Positions 33,520 to 44,573 of a stretch of 64,000 nt of DNA are shown one piece after another (the first letter of the stretch is position 1; every line of letters begins with the position of its first letter). A model generated the notes under the pieces. It ran no database searches and had not been told where the DNA came from. It saw only the letters and a list, made by a program, of their open reading frames with translations. The position numbers were made by a program, and so were the translations under genes. Source of the DNA: Chimonanthus salicifolius (lineage: Eukaryota; Streptophyta; Magnoliopsida; Laurales; Calycanthaceae). The stretch lies in NCBI GenBank assembly GCA_013350335.1, contig CM023538.1, positions 61,183,080 to 61,247,079 of the forward strand, written 5' to 3'.

Positions 33520-36500
33520 GGCGGCAACAACAATGCAGGCATTCCTAATTTCCAAGGACATCCGGCCTTCGACACTTTTGTGGTTTCCGCATTCGTCGCG
33601 CTTTGTTTTTCACTTATATCTCTTATCATGTTCCTCACAATACTCATATCTCCCTACCAAGGTTTTGGTGATGCAAGTAAGAGCTTGCCAGAGAAGTTGA
33701 TGGTGGGCCTCGCCAGTCTCTTGCTATCTTTAGGGTCCAAGTTGGTTTCCTTCTGTGCTGGCCACTACTTCTATCTCAAGAGAAAGATAACATTCGTTGC
33801 CATACCTGCATATGCAATTGGGTGCTTGTTCATTTTCATCATCCTCATCACACAGTTCCCATTCTATACCAACCTTGTGCTGTATGTGACCAGGCGCAAG
33901 CCAATGCCTTGGTATGAGCAACATTCTGTTTAAGCTTGACCATCATTTACATTTTCTCTAGCCTCATACCTTCATGTCAGACTCGATTTTAGTGTCTTCA
34001 TTGTTTGTCAAATGAATCTTGATTGATTGTTCTAAGAAAATACTAATTGTTTAAATAATTTTTTTTTAAAAAAAAATCTATGATTAAATTTGATGATTTT
34101 GAAGGATATGGCCGTTCTTTTATATTAGTATGTAAAAGTAGAAATTTATTATAAGAAATCATGATTTACTAAAAGGCATTTGTTATAAATTTCTAAGTAA
34201 TTTCACTTTCACGAAGCGCAAACTCCCATTAGTCTTATATGAAATATTTGTGATCATGTTATCTTATTATTTTAAAATTTAAAATGTAAAATACAAAATC
34301 AATTTGAAAATTGAATATGCCATAAGTGAGCTTTACGAGATGAGGAAGCCCAAATGTTTAATGTCTAAACTATAAAGTATAAACGAGTGGGCTTGAGGTT
34401 TTGATATTGCCTAAAAAATCGGATTTTTAATTAAACTTTTATTTTATAAATAAAGTTACACTTAGACAAGCCTAGTTCTTTCCAATGTCAAAAATATCGA
34501 CGATATTTTTAAATTTACTATGTTTTTATCGGCAAAATACTAATTGCCGTTAATATCCCGAGGTTTAAATAGAGGAAATTCATTTTTAATCTTGAATTGT
34601 TTAAATTTATATGTGCATAATTAAGATTAATTTTGAACTGTTTACTTTTTAGTCTTAGGTTAAATGAGTCAAAATAACTTATTACCATTTAGCTTATGTA
34701 CAAGTTTACCATAGTATGGGCCAAATAAACTTCAATCAATTCTCACATTTGTTTTTCTTAGATTCAATTTTATGATATATAAGATCTTTTTCATCTTGGT
34801 AGAGCCTATTAAACCTGTGGATAACAATTTGCCTTGAAAACCTGAAAGATTGAGAAGTTTGATACAAGAAAAATAGGGCTTGAGTATTGATCGGGCTCAA
34901 AGTTTAGACATATGAATCCTCAAGCCCGAAAGCCCAATACTTGGCCCAAATATCTCATGGAAATTTTTTATTGTAAATACATATAAATAAAATCAATCAT
35001 ACAATGTAGGTTTCATGAGCTATAAGTAAACTAACTTTCATATCAAAACTCAATTTAAAATCACTTAATCTTATTAGCTGGAATCTTAAATATTTTATAC
35101 ATATTTTTTAAGGATACTCAATGACTTTAACTACTAACATCAAACTCTATAAATTAAATTTTATATTAAACTTTAGCTTTCAATTAAATCATTAATTTTT
35201 TTTCCAATTTATATCTTTCAGCTTTTGATGGAATTAATAAAATACAAAAAAAAAAAAAAAAAGACTTGCACCAGGTATCAGCCGAGATTTGTAACCCTAC
35301 TTCCAACTAAGCCGGTTTTTTCTAACTTGGTCTTTTCCTCAAGCTCGGGCTTTTTATCTGGCTCTTTATTAAACTCGGGCTTGGTACAGCATTAGGCCTG
35401 GCCGGCCCATTTTCATGCCTTAAATTAAACCCATCCCGTGCTATCATCATTTGTCTATCTAAAAGAATTGCAAAAGTTTTACATAAAATAAATACTCCCA
35501 CACTGAATACTTTAAAAATCAAATAGTTAATCAAACTATTTTTATCATGATTTAGTTAAATTAGGTTTGGATCAAATCACATCAAACTGTTTTGGACCCT
35601 AATGTTAATATAAATTATAATAATTAAATGTATTACTATATTATAAAAAATTATTAAAATATAAAATTTGAAAATCGTATTGTAACTTAAATACTATAAA
35701 GTGAACAACGAACCATACAGTTTCAATTTAATTTTTCAAACACTATAATGACTTTTTATGTAAGAAAATATACTCTTTTATACATGTATTAATGTATATT
35801 GTTATTAAAAATTCCATCTATTAACAAACAGGACAAAATAAAAATTGTATTCAAAAAATATTATTCTTATTAAAAAACTAACTTAATTTTTGTATGTAAT
35901 ATTTAATAGAAAATTTTATTTCAATAAAAACACATGAAAAGTTCAAAGTCTAAAAACCCTAGCTCACAAAACAATGTGCTTGAGCGATTAAGCCTCGATT
36001 TCTATCCTCAATTTTAATTGGGTTTAGATTTAGACATTAAATGCGGGTCAGACTCTGAGCTTTTGAAAATGAGATGAGATTATTAATTTTAAGAAATGAA
36101 TTTTTACGTGAGAATTTGAAGACGAAGAATTTTATTTAAAATATATAACTACTTGATTTATACTATATAATATAGAGTGATTCATCTTAACAACTATCTA
36201 TTTTATTTACATAAATCAAATAGAAAAATATTTAAATATAATTTATTTTTCATAATCAATATAATGACAATTTAAGCTTCATAAAATTAAAATATGCAGA
36301 AAATAATATTATTATTAGATCTAAACAAGTCAAAAGAGTTTAATACTCAATAATGTTATATTAGAGTTTTAATTTGAGTAGCTTGAATAGTTTATTACAC
36401 AGTGATGTGAAGTTAGAATTTTGGTTGAAGAGCTAGAGTTATAATGATATAGAGCTAGAGTATGAATGTTGGTTGGTATACATCTTAAAACATTTTTTAT

Positions 36501-36523
36501 TGATGATTTTGGTTTACTAATAT

Positions 36524-38300
36524 AAATTTAGAATGTAATTTATTAGCCTTTTTTTTAATTTATATATGGAAAACTGTAAATACACAGCATAAAATCTCCA
36601 TTAGTGAGCCCAACATACCGAGAGGTTAAGCGGTGGGACCTCGAATGATAAAAAAATGATTTGATATGTTGTGACTAACTACCTACCACTAAATTGAATT
36701 CTATACAGAAGAACTTATTCCAACTACTCTGATAGGTGCAACTACCACATTTAAATGGACCTAAGTACATCGGGTAATGACATTAATGCAAAACCAAATA
36801 AGCAAGTTGGATCCGCTCATTATCTTCTTCTTTTTACCATACTTATTATTTCCCATTCATTTTTAACATTTATCCCTTATTTACCATTCATTTCTCACCC
36901 TCCAAAGTTCCAATTACCAACTACTTCATTATTATATAGAGTATTATATATTGACAAGTGCCTCCACAAAAATAATCTAAGTCTTTAAGACCACTTTTAT
37001 TGATAACATATCATTATGCCATTTGAATGTGAAGATAATAAGGGAGTTGGATATTATTAGTTCTTTGTAATCTTTTAATAATCCTCCTATTTTAAAATAT
37101 ATGTGTTATTTTGAAATTATCCTAAATTATTTATCATATTCTTTTATTTTTAACATTAAATCAAAGATTTAACATTTTTTATTAACTATAAAATCACCTT
37201 CTAGGATCGTAGAAAGACACTATTCTCTTATAATCTTTGACTTACTTATATGCATCATTCTATGAGTATTTCTACCACCAACGCTAATTGTCTGAAATCA
37301 TGCATTGCTGCATAATTAGAAAAATATTGTTGAGCAGTAACTACACAATGAGCGCCGCTCAAATCTCTTTTTTTTATCAGATTTGTACTGACTTAGAGAA
37401 TCTATTAATACGTTTTGGCGCACTCCGTTTGAAAATAATTCTTGAAATAAAATTTTTTGAAATAAGATAAATATTTTGAGATGGAAGAGTATATTTTAAT
37501 GGTAAAAATCAAGTCTATCTTTTCCAATGTATCGAAAGCTTTAGTGTCCAAATCTTTAGCCAAAGAAAATAAAAATGATTATATTTGCAACTTTAATATG
37601 TTGTCAATAACTAACTACCAACTACTAAATTAAAGAACTTATTCCAACTACCCCATTTAAATGGACCTAAGTACACATGGTAAGGACATTAATGCAAAAC
37701 CTGACATAGTAAGTTCAATCCACTCGTTATCTTCTTCTTTTACCACAGTCATTATTTCTCCTTGATTTTTACCATTTAACCCTTGTTTACCATTCATTTC
37801 TCACTGTCCCATGTCCCAACAACCTCATTCTTACCAACCCATATCTTTCAAACGTGGTGTGTCCTCTTTCTCTCTTTTCTTTTCTCTCATCTATACTTGT
37901 TCTTTTCTTAACTTGATTGCCATTAGATTTTATTTAGAGAATGTTAGTTTTTCAAACTTAAATTTTCTTTTAAGATTTTACACGCCTAAGATGTGAGATT
38001 TTTCTATTTTTTCATGCCCTTGGAAAACATATGACATTGATATTGTGGTTAGGATTTAATACATCTTAATAGTTTATGATATGTTGAATTTAAATTACAC
38101 TAATTGAATTTCAATAATTAGAATCATTTATATATTTGGTATACATCTTAAAACATTTTTAATTGATGATTTGGATCACTCATATAAACTTAGAATGTAT
38201 TTTATTAGAATTCTAAGTTAACTAATGATTTTTTTCCTCTAACTTATGTATGAATGTGATCCAATTCACAAAATTATGTTTAATGGAAAAATGAATGGAA
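36524..38300. repeat. Repeated non-coding block, start of the accordion region
   Basis: Two imperfect direct copies (about 36660-37080 and 37600-38000) share CCAACTAC, CATTTAAATGGACCTAAGTACA, ATTAATGCAAAACC and the TACCATTCATTTCTCAC phrase. Weaker copies occur at 45150-45330 and 47250-47370. GAAGATAATAAGGGAGTTGGAT at about 37029 also occurs near 3083 and 42000. No gene was found. Confidence 0.65.
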
Positions 38301-38308
38301 TTGATTAG

Positions 38309-38520
38309 AGGTAGCGATCTTCCCACGGATGTTTTGTGTAATCCAATACGGGATTTAAAATATTGTCCATTTTACCCTTCCACTGCGATGTAAATCGACC
38401 CACTGATCGGATCACTGATTTTTTTTTAAATACTTTCGTACGACAGTAGAAGAGTAAAATGAGAAATAATCTAAAACTCGTGTCTCGTTACATAAAATAC
38501 ATGTAGGAGGATCGCTACCC
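38309..38520. mobile_element. Short GGTAGCGATC MITE with 9-bp target-site duplication
   Basis: Ends RGGTAGCGATCYTCC in inverted orientation; the arms extend about 60 bp or more. It is flanked by ATTGATTAG at 38300-38308 and 38521-38529. It is non-coding, and the 9-bp duplication suggests a Mutator-like origin. Related to the larger element at 39930-40971. Confidence 0.8.
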
Positions 38521-38614
38521 ATTGATTAGTGCACCAATACTTTTACTTTTGGTTTTATCCAAACAAATGAGAAGATGGAAAGGAGAGGAATTCATGAAAA
38601 TTTAGATAAAATGA

Positions 38615-38641
38615 GTATTTCACTTAACTGAAATTCAGATG

Positions 38642-38689
<48 letters not shown>

Positions 38690-38965
38690 ACCAATTAAAA
38701 TTTAATTGCTAAAGGATTTTGACACTTTTGTATTATGTCATGAATCCTACTATATCATGAATTCTAAATTAAAGAGAGAAATTATCCAATACAGACACTA
38801 TTTCCATACTCTATCTTTGATTTATTAAGCATCGAGTCAAAATTCTTGTATGCCAGTCCATTTTTATTGTTTGAATTTTTTAGGCCTCTAAAAGCTTGAA
38901 TAGTTGAATATATATTTTTTAATCGAAAATGAGTATCGACACTTAAAGCTTGGATCTAGGCCCTT
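38615..38965. repeat. Dispersed block Z, copy 1, with (TA)n microsatellite
   Basis: A (TA)n run at about 38646-38687 is followed by sequence repeated at 45700-46035 and 48047-48350. The shared phrases are CCAATTAAAATTTAATTGCTA, GAGAGAAATTATCCAATACAG and CTTAAAGCTTGGATCTAGG. Confidence 0.75.
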
Positions 38966-39009
38966 CTTTTTATTTATCAGTGGGAAACACAGTGTATACT
39001 GCCCATGGA

Positions 39010-39540
39010 TGAGCAAAGAGGGATAAATAAGGGTAATAGGTGCAAAGAAGGGTAAAAAGGGGTTAGAGGGGTAAAGAAGGGTAATAGGTGCAAAAGGAGG
39101 TAAAGAGGGATAAAGAATGGTAAATAGGGGTAAAGAAAGGTAAAGAAGGGTATTATGTGCAAAGGGGGTAAAGAGGGGTGAGGGGAAATAGGTGCAAAAA
39201 GGGGTAAAGGGGGTAAAGAGGGGTAAAGAATGGTAAATAGGGGTAAAGAAGGGTAATAGGTGCAAAGGAGAGTAAAGAAGGGTAAAGAATGGTAAAGATG
39301 GGTAGAGAAGGGTAAAGAGGGGTGAAGATGGGTAATAGGTGCAAAGGGGGGTAAAAATTAGTAAAGACGGGTAAAAAATAGTGAAGAGGAGCAAAGAAGG
39401 GTAATGGGGGTAAAGAGGGTTTAGAGAGTTTAGAGGGGTAAATAAGGGTAATAGGTGAAAAGAGGGATAAAAGAGGGTAAAGAGGGGTAAAGAAGGGTAA
39501 AGAGGGCTTAGAGGGTTAAGAAGGGTAAAGGGGGTATATT
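39010..39540. repeat. Purine-strand GGGTAAAG minisatellite
   Basis: About 530 bp in which the plus strand is nearly all purine plus T. It is built from GGGTAAAGA/GGGTAATA units with a longer higher-order phrase GGGTAATAGGTGCAAAGG. Short outliers lie at 39640-39675 and 39795-39830, next to two direct copies of an AT-rich block. It is not the plant telomere repeat TTTAGGG in either orientation. It creates long but meaningless open frames on the minus strand. Confidence 0.85.
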
Positions 39541-39929
39541 ATAATTAATATTTTTTACTAAATTTATATAATAAAAAAATAAAAATAAAATTATTAAACA
39601 TAATTATTAAATAATATTTATCAATTAAAAATATTTTTGCTCTATAGGTGCAAAGAGGAGGTACGGAGGGTAATTTATTAATATTTTTTTATTAAATTCA
39701 TATAATATAAAAAATAAAAATAAAATTTTATGAAACATAATTAATAAATAATATTCATCAATTAAAAAATATTTTAAATTTTTTTTGCTCCATAGGTGCA
39801 AATAGGGATAAAGGGAGGTAAAGAAGGGCAAGGGTTTCATGAAAAATGGAAAATGAGTATATCATTACCTTAATATAAAAGTGTTGGTGCACCAATCACT
39901 TCTCAAAAAGGAATTATGGTATTTTATTT

Positions 39930-40971
39930 GGGTAGCGATCCTTACATGGGGTTTTTGTGTAATTAGACACGAGAATGAGTGGATTTCCCACTTTACCCTT
40001 CACCCCTACCGTAAGGTTAACTTAAAATTTTTTTTTTCAAAAATGCATTTACCGACGAGCCGTTCTTGTTTGTTCATCAACTGTGGGTTTTTCGCTCGGG
40101 TTTTCAAACGAGACCGTTTCTTGACCAATTTCTACAAAAAATGTATCAAAATTCATCTACTCTAATTTTATGAACTCCGGGACTAATTTTAAGTGAAAAT
40201 GGTACAGTTTTGGACTTCAAAAATAGTACCTAGATAATTAAGAGGGATTTTTCTTAAATTCTTTGAATATGGATTTTAAGATCAAAACTATACACTTTTC
40301 ACTTAAAATCTGTCTCAGAATTCATAAAATTCAGAGTAGATGAATTTTGATACCTTGTTTGTAGAAATCAGTCAAGACATGATCTCGTTTGAAAACCCGA
40401 GCAAAAAACTCACAATTGATGAATGAACCTGGCTCGCCGTTTTGGAGTGATCGGCTCTCCCGGTAACACTCCAAAATGGCGAGCCGTTCTGGTTCATTCA
40501 CCAGCTATGGTTTTTCCTATGTTTGGTTCGGGTTTTCAAACGAGGCCGTTTTTCTACCGATTTCTACAAACAATATATCAAAATTCATCTACTCTGAATT
40601 TTATAAACTCTAGGAGTGATTTTAAGTGAAAATGATATAGTTTTGGACTTAAAAAATTGTACCCAAAGAATTAAGAGGGAAGGCCATTTTTCTTAAATTC
40701 TTTGGGTACGATTTTTTAGCCAGTCCTCGAGTTTAGAGTATATGAATTTTGATAATTTGTTTGTAGAAATCGGTCGACAAACGGCCTCGTTTGAAAAACC
40801 CGACCGAAAAATCCACAGTTGATGAATGACCTTGGCTCACCGTTTTGGAGTGATCGGCTCACCGGATAATTCATTTTTAAGTTTTTTGTACGAAAGAGGT
40901 GAAGGATAAAGTGAGAAATCCACTAATTCTCGTGTCAAATTACACAAAAGTGCCGCGTGAGGATCGCTACC
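39930..40971. mobile_element. 1.04-kb GGTAGCGATC element with duplicated palindromic module
   Basis: Terminal GGTAGCGATCC inverted repeats are flanked by ATTTTATTT at 39921-39929 and 40972-40980, a 9-bp target-site duplication. Inside are two direct copies (about 40070-40440 and 40480-40860) of a palindromic module with ACCRATTTCTACAAAMAATR and GAAATCRGTCRAGAMA arms. They are joined by a hairpin around ACTCCAAAAYGGCGAGCC at about 40425-40500. It is non-coding. The same module stands alone at 20850-21205. Confidence 0.8.
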
Positions 40972-42060
40972 ATTTTATTTATATTATAATTTTTCATAAG
41001 AAACTTTCTAAAAATAACTAATATCTATAAAAAAAATTATAAATAAATTTTTTGAATCAAATTGAAATATTTAGAGTTTTAATCTTACTAAAAATGAAAA
41101 TTTTAAAATAGGGTATTATATATTGACAAGTGAGCCCGCTAAAATGGTCCAACAGAATAATACGACTTTTGCATTTGGGCCTTATTGTCATCAATCATGC
41201 AAGGACAGTGATAAACGTGTCCACAAATTTCATCCCACAAATCCCTATCATGCAAAGACAGTGTCTTCAACTCTTCAACCGTAGACAGGCCCCCTAGCCT
41301 TCAACGTGTGTCACACTTGTGGTAATTTTAATTTTTTACATGCCATGATATTAAAAGTTCCTCTTAAGAAAACTGACCTTCTTGAATTTTTTTGGGAAAA
41401 ACTTTGATAATAGAAAATGTCTATCATACTTGAATTTTTGTTAATAAAAAATATTAGTGTATTTTTTTATTATATAGATGATGGTAAGTGAACAAAAAAG
41501 ATAAGTTTAGTGCCTATATTATACTATTTATGTAATGATGAAAAGTTTTATTTTCAATTTATGCATATGTTAATGAACTTTTTATATTAATTTATGTATT
41601 AAATGTCATACTTAAAATTGTAGATGAAATAGTTATTTAATGATTTCATGTTGATGTTAAAAATGAAGATTTAAAATAAATTAATAAATTTTCTTTTTCA
41701 AGAAACTCAACTCTTTCAACAAGTCATAAATTAGAATTTACAAGATTGTGTTGAATAGAAAAAGAATTATAGTCATTTTTTTATATCATAATTTTTTTAA
41801 AGAAATTTTCTAAAAATAACTAATAACTATGAAAAAATCACTAAGTTAATTTCTTAAATCAAATTGAATAACTTAGACTTCTAATTTTATTAAAAATAGT
41901 AAAAATGAAAATTTTAAGATGGAATATTATATATTGACAAGTGTGCCACTAGAATAGTCAAAGAGCACTCTTGTGGTCAGCGTATAATTACACCCTTTGA
42001 AGATAATAAGGGAGTTGGATGTTACTAGAGGCGGTCGTAATCTTTTAATATATATTTTTT
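40972..42060. repeat. Copy of the DUF247-upstream block
   Basis: 41095-42060 follows 2170-3140 nearly base for base, for example AAATGGTCCAA, CATTTGGGYCTTATTGTCAT and ATTGACCTTCTTGAATT-like phrases. The part before 41095 and the right end of the MITE are copied again at 47390-47640. No gene. Confidence 0.75.
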
Positions 42061-43425
42061 GGCTCCTCATTCTTACACTTGGAAAATTTGTCACAAGACT
42101 CTGATTTCAAATTTTTAGGTAAATTTATCATTTTGTCCTCCAGTATTTTGATTTTTCAATTTATTTTTCGATTCTTTTAGATGATTCGACTCATTAAAAT
42201 CATTCGGGAAGGATCATAATGATTCAGATTCGTCCTTATGCTACAGTAAAATCCTTTTTAAAATTTTTAACAGTAAAATCTTTTTTAAAATTTTAAAGTT
42301 ATTTTTTATGCACTGTGTATTTCTAAAATTTCTCAAATTGAATATCCGGACTAATTACGGTAGCTTGATAAAAATACTATAAGACTTCAAGGTACACTCC
42401 TAAATGCTTAAAATACAGTATTTTATAAATAAGTGTATCCCTTGGCTCTACCGAAAATACATTTGGAAGTGTCAAAAGACCTTAAAGTTTTAAAGTATTT
42501 TTATCAAGTTATCGTAATTAGTCCAGATATTTAATTTGAGAAATTTTGAAAATATACAGTGCTTCAAAAATAACTTTTTAAATAATAAAATCTCCTTTAA
42601 AACTTTAAAGTTAGTTTTTAAACATTATGTATTTCCAAAATTTCTCAAATTAAATATCAGCACTAATTATGATAGCCTGATAAAAATACTTTAAGAATTC
42701 AAGGTCTTTTTGACACTCCTAAATGCTTAAAACACAGTATTTTACAAATAAAGGTATCCCTCGGTTATGCCGAAAATACATTTGGGAGTGTCAAACAACC
42801 TTAACGTCTTAAAGTATTTTTATCAGGTTATCGTAATTAGTCCGGATATTTAATTTGAGAAATTTTGAAAATACACCGTGATTAAAAAATAACTTTAAAG
42901 TTTTAAAGGAGATTTTATTATTTAAAAAGTTATTTTTTAAAGTGTATTTTCAAAATTTCTCAAATTAAATATCTGAACTAATTACGATAACATGATAAAA
43001 ATACTTTAAGACTAACGTCTTTTGACACTCACAAATATATTTTCAGCACAGTCGAAGAGTATCTTTATTTGTAAAATACTGTGTTTTAAGCATTTGGGAA
43101 TATCAGAAAACCTTAAAGTCTTAAAGTATTTTTATCAGACTATCATAATTAGTCTGAATATTTAATTTGAAAAATTTAAAAAATACACATTACCTTAAAA
43201 ATAATATTAAAATTTTAGAAAAGATTTTAATGTTTAAAATTTTAAAAGGGATTTCACTCAAGCATCAGCAAGGAATAGTTCTAAGGAGCATCGAATCATT
43301 AGAAGGAATCGAAAAATGAATTAAGAATCATTTTAATGATAAAATATAAAAAAGTAAAATAATTATTTTATTTGAAAATTTGAAATCGAGTGTTTGTTGA
43401 TAAAAACTCTGTATGGAGAGTCTTT
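42061..43425. mobile_element. 1.36-kb composite palindromic element, empty site elsewhere in the window
   Basis: Ends GGCTCCTCATTC and, inverted, GACTCTCCATAC. Outer arms match for over 100 bp (GATTTCAAATTTT; TTTTTCGATTCYTTYTA). The interior holds three successive palindromes of about 300 bp, each with arms containing AAAATTTCTCAAATT and TGATAAAAATACTTTAAGA. The related block at 3130-3160 runs straight from CTTTTAATATATA through a T run into GGTTTGAAAG with no element, so it is an empty site. Insertion was into the T tract. Non-coding. Confidence 0.75.
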
Positions 43426-43639
43426 TCAGATTTGAAAGTGTCCAGACCCGTCCAGACATCGCACCCGCCTAGTGAAGTGAAGTCTATTGACTGTTTACTT
43501 TAGTTGTCAAAAGCTTCAGTCTCAATTAATACGTACCTCTAAACTAAATTCACAGCAAAGTACTTAAACCAACTACTCTCAAGTCAAGTCTGTCTACTTT
43601 AGTTGTCAAAAGCTTATGTGTTAATTAATACGTACTATT

Positions 43640-44505
43640 GAATTCATAACGAAAGGATTTAAACCAACTACTTTTATAGGTGCAACTACCACATTTAAAT
43701 GTTGAAGACCTACGGATTCAAGCTATGCAGTAATAAATTTCAACTTTAATTATAAATTTCAAATTGAAGTTATAACGAAAGGATTTAAACCAACTACTCT
43801 TATGAGTGCAACTACCACATTTAAATGTTGAAGACCTATAGGTCCAAACTATGGAGTAATAAATTTCAAATTTAATTATAAAATTCAAATTGAAGTTAAA
43901 GAGTACTATTGAATTCACAGAGAAAGTATTTAAACCAACTACTCTCATAGGTGCAACTACCACATTTAAATGTTGGAGACCTATGGGTCCAAGCTATGCA
44001 GTAATAAATTTCAAATTTAATTATAAATTTCAAATTGAAGTTAAAGAGTACGTCGTATTGAATTCATAGCGAAAGGATTTAAACCAACTACTCTCATGGG
44101 TGCAACTACCACATTTAAATGTTGGAGACCTATGGGTCCAAGTTATGCAGTAATAAATTTCAAATTTAATTATAAATATCAAATTGAAGTTAAAGAGTAC
44201 GTGCTATTGAATTCATAGCGAAAGGATTTAAACCAGCTACTCTTATGGGTGCAACTACCACATTTAAATGTTGGAGACCTATGGGTCCAAGCTATGCAGT
44301 AATAAATTTCAAATTTAATTATAAATATCAAATTGAAGTTAAAGAGTAACTACTATTGAATTCATAGCGAAAGGATTTAAACCAACTACTCTCATGGGTG
44401 TAAGTCACCTACCACATTTAAATGTTGGAGACCTATGGGTCCAAGCTATGCAGTGATAAATTTCAAATTTAATTATAAATATCAAATTGAAGTTAAAGAG
44501 AAACT
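43640..44505 (+). repeat. 149-bp tandem repeat array, about six units
   Basis: GAATTCAYAG recurs at 43911, 44060, 44209 and 44358, exactly 149 bp apart. A first unit starts at 43640, and the second, at about 43770, is shorter and lacks the GAATTC. Each unit contains GGATTTAAACCA, CAACTACCACATTTAAATG and GCAGTAATAAATTTCAAATT. It is followed by a (TA)n run and a decayed unit at about 44690-44850. A single related copy lies at 3290-3370, which looks like the ancestral unit. Confidence 0.9.
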
Positions 44506-44506
44506 A

Positions 44507-44507
<1 letters not shown>

Positions 44508-44570
<63 letters not shown>
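44508..44570. repeat. (TA)n microsatellite
   Basis: A run of TA dinucleotides over about 60 bp that directly follows the last complete 149-bp unit. Confidence 0.9.

Positions 44571-44573
<3 letters not shown>

Larger units (their letters stand above)
29283..33933 (+). pseudogene. Truncated ankyrin-PGG gene copy, split by a copia element
   Basis: This is the second copy of exons 6 and 7 of the gene at 14847; exons 1-5 are absent. The exon 6 copy is 29283-29673. A 34-bp deletion near 29559 shifts its frame so that it ends at 29644 instead of reading NNALHLAAA. The splice sites (GTATGT at 29674, AACTAG before 30127) are kept. The exon 7 copy is 30127-30308 plus 33520-33933, interrupted by the retrotransposon, and about 20 bp of exon is missing at the right junction. 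The right part reads IPGGNNNAG to RRKPMPWYE and keeps the helices. With no promoter, start codon, ankyrin half or continuous frame it is not expected to be functional. Confidence 0.9.
29283..36523 (+). repeat. Segmental duplication, copy 2
   Basis: Direct copy of 22862-27467, about 1.8 kb downstream of it. It contains the copia insertion (30309-33519) and a segment of about 130 bp at 35866-36000 that copy 1 lacks. It lacks the Mutator-like MITE and most of the CGATATC repeat. Homology starts abruptly within exon 6 (GGAGCATCAAG) and ends near TTTACTAATATAA. Confidence 0.9.

Noticed and set aside
33484..33933. 149-aa frame starting in the LTR and reading through the PGG half-domain as a possible new chimeric gene
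   Set aside because: The frame opens at a GTG, has no ATG before the second membrane helix and no promoter evidence; treated as part of the pseudogene.
38888..39394. Minus-strand open frame of 168 aa, and two more overlapping it, rich in Pro, Phe, Leu and Thr
   Set aside because: It is the pyrimidine strand of the GGGTAAAG minisatellite; any frame stays open because of composition, and the residues just repeat FFTPLYPSLP-like units.
39010..39540. Possible interstitial telomere sequence
   Set aside because: The unit is GGGTAAAG, not the plant telomere TTTAGGG/CCCTAAA in either orientation.
40423..40629. 68-aa frame with GVIGSPGNTPKWRAV
   Set aside because: It is the hairpin and module sequence of the MITE at 39930-40971.
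43718..43963. 81-aa minus-strand open frame
   Set aside because: It is a translation of the 149-bp tandem repeat and repeats itself; no protein features.
43640..44505. CRISPR-like regular repeats
   Set aside because: Units are contiguous 149-bp monomers without unique spacers, in a plant nuclear context.
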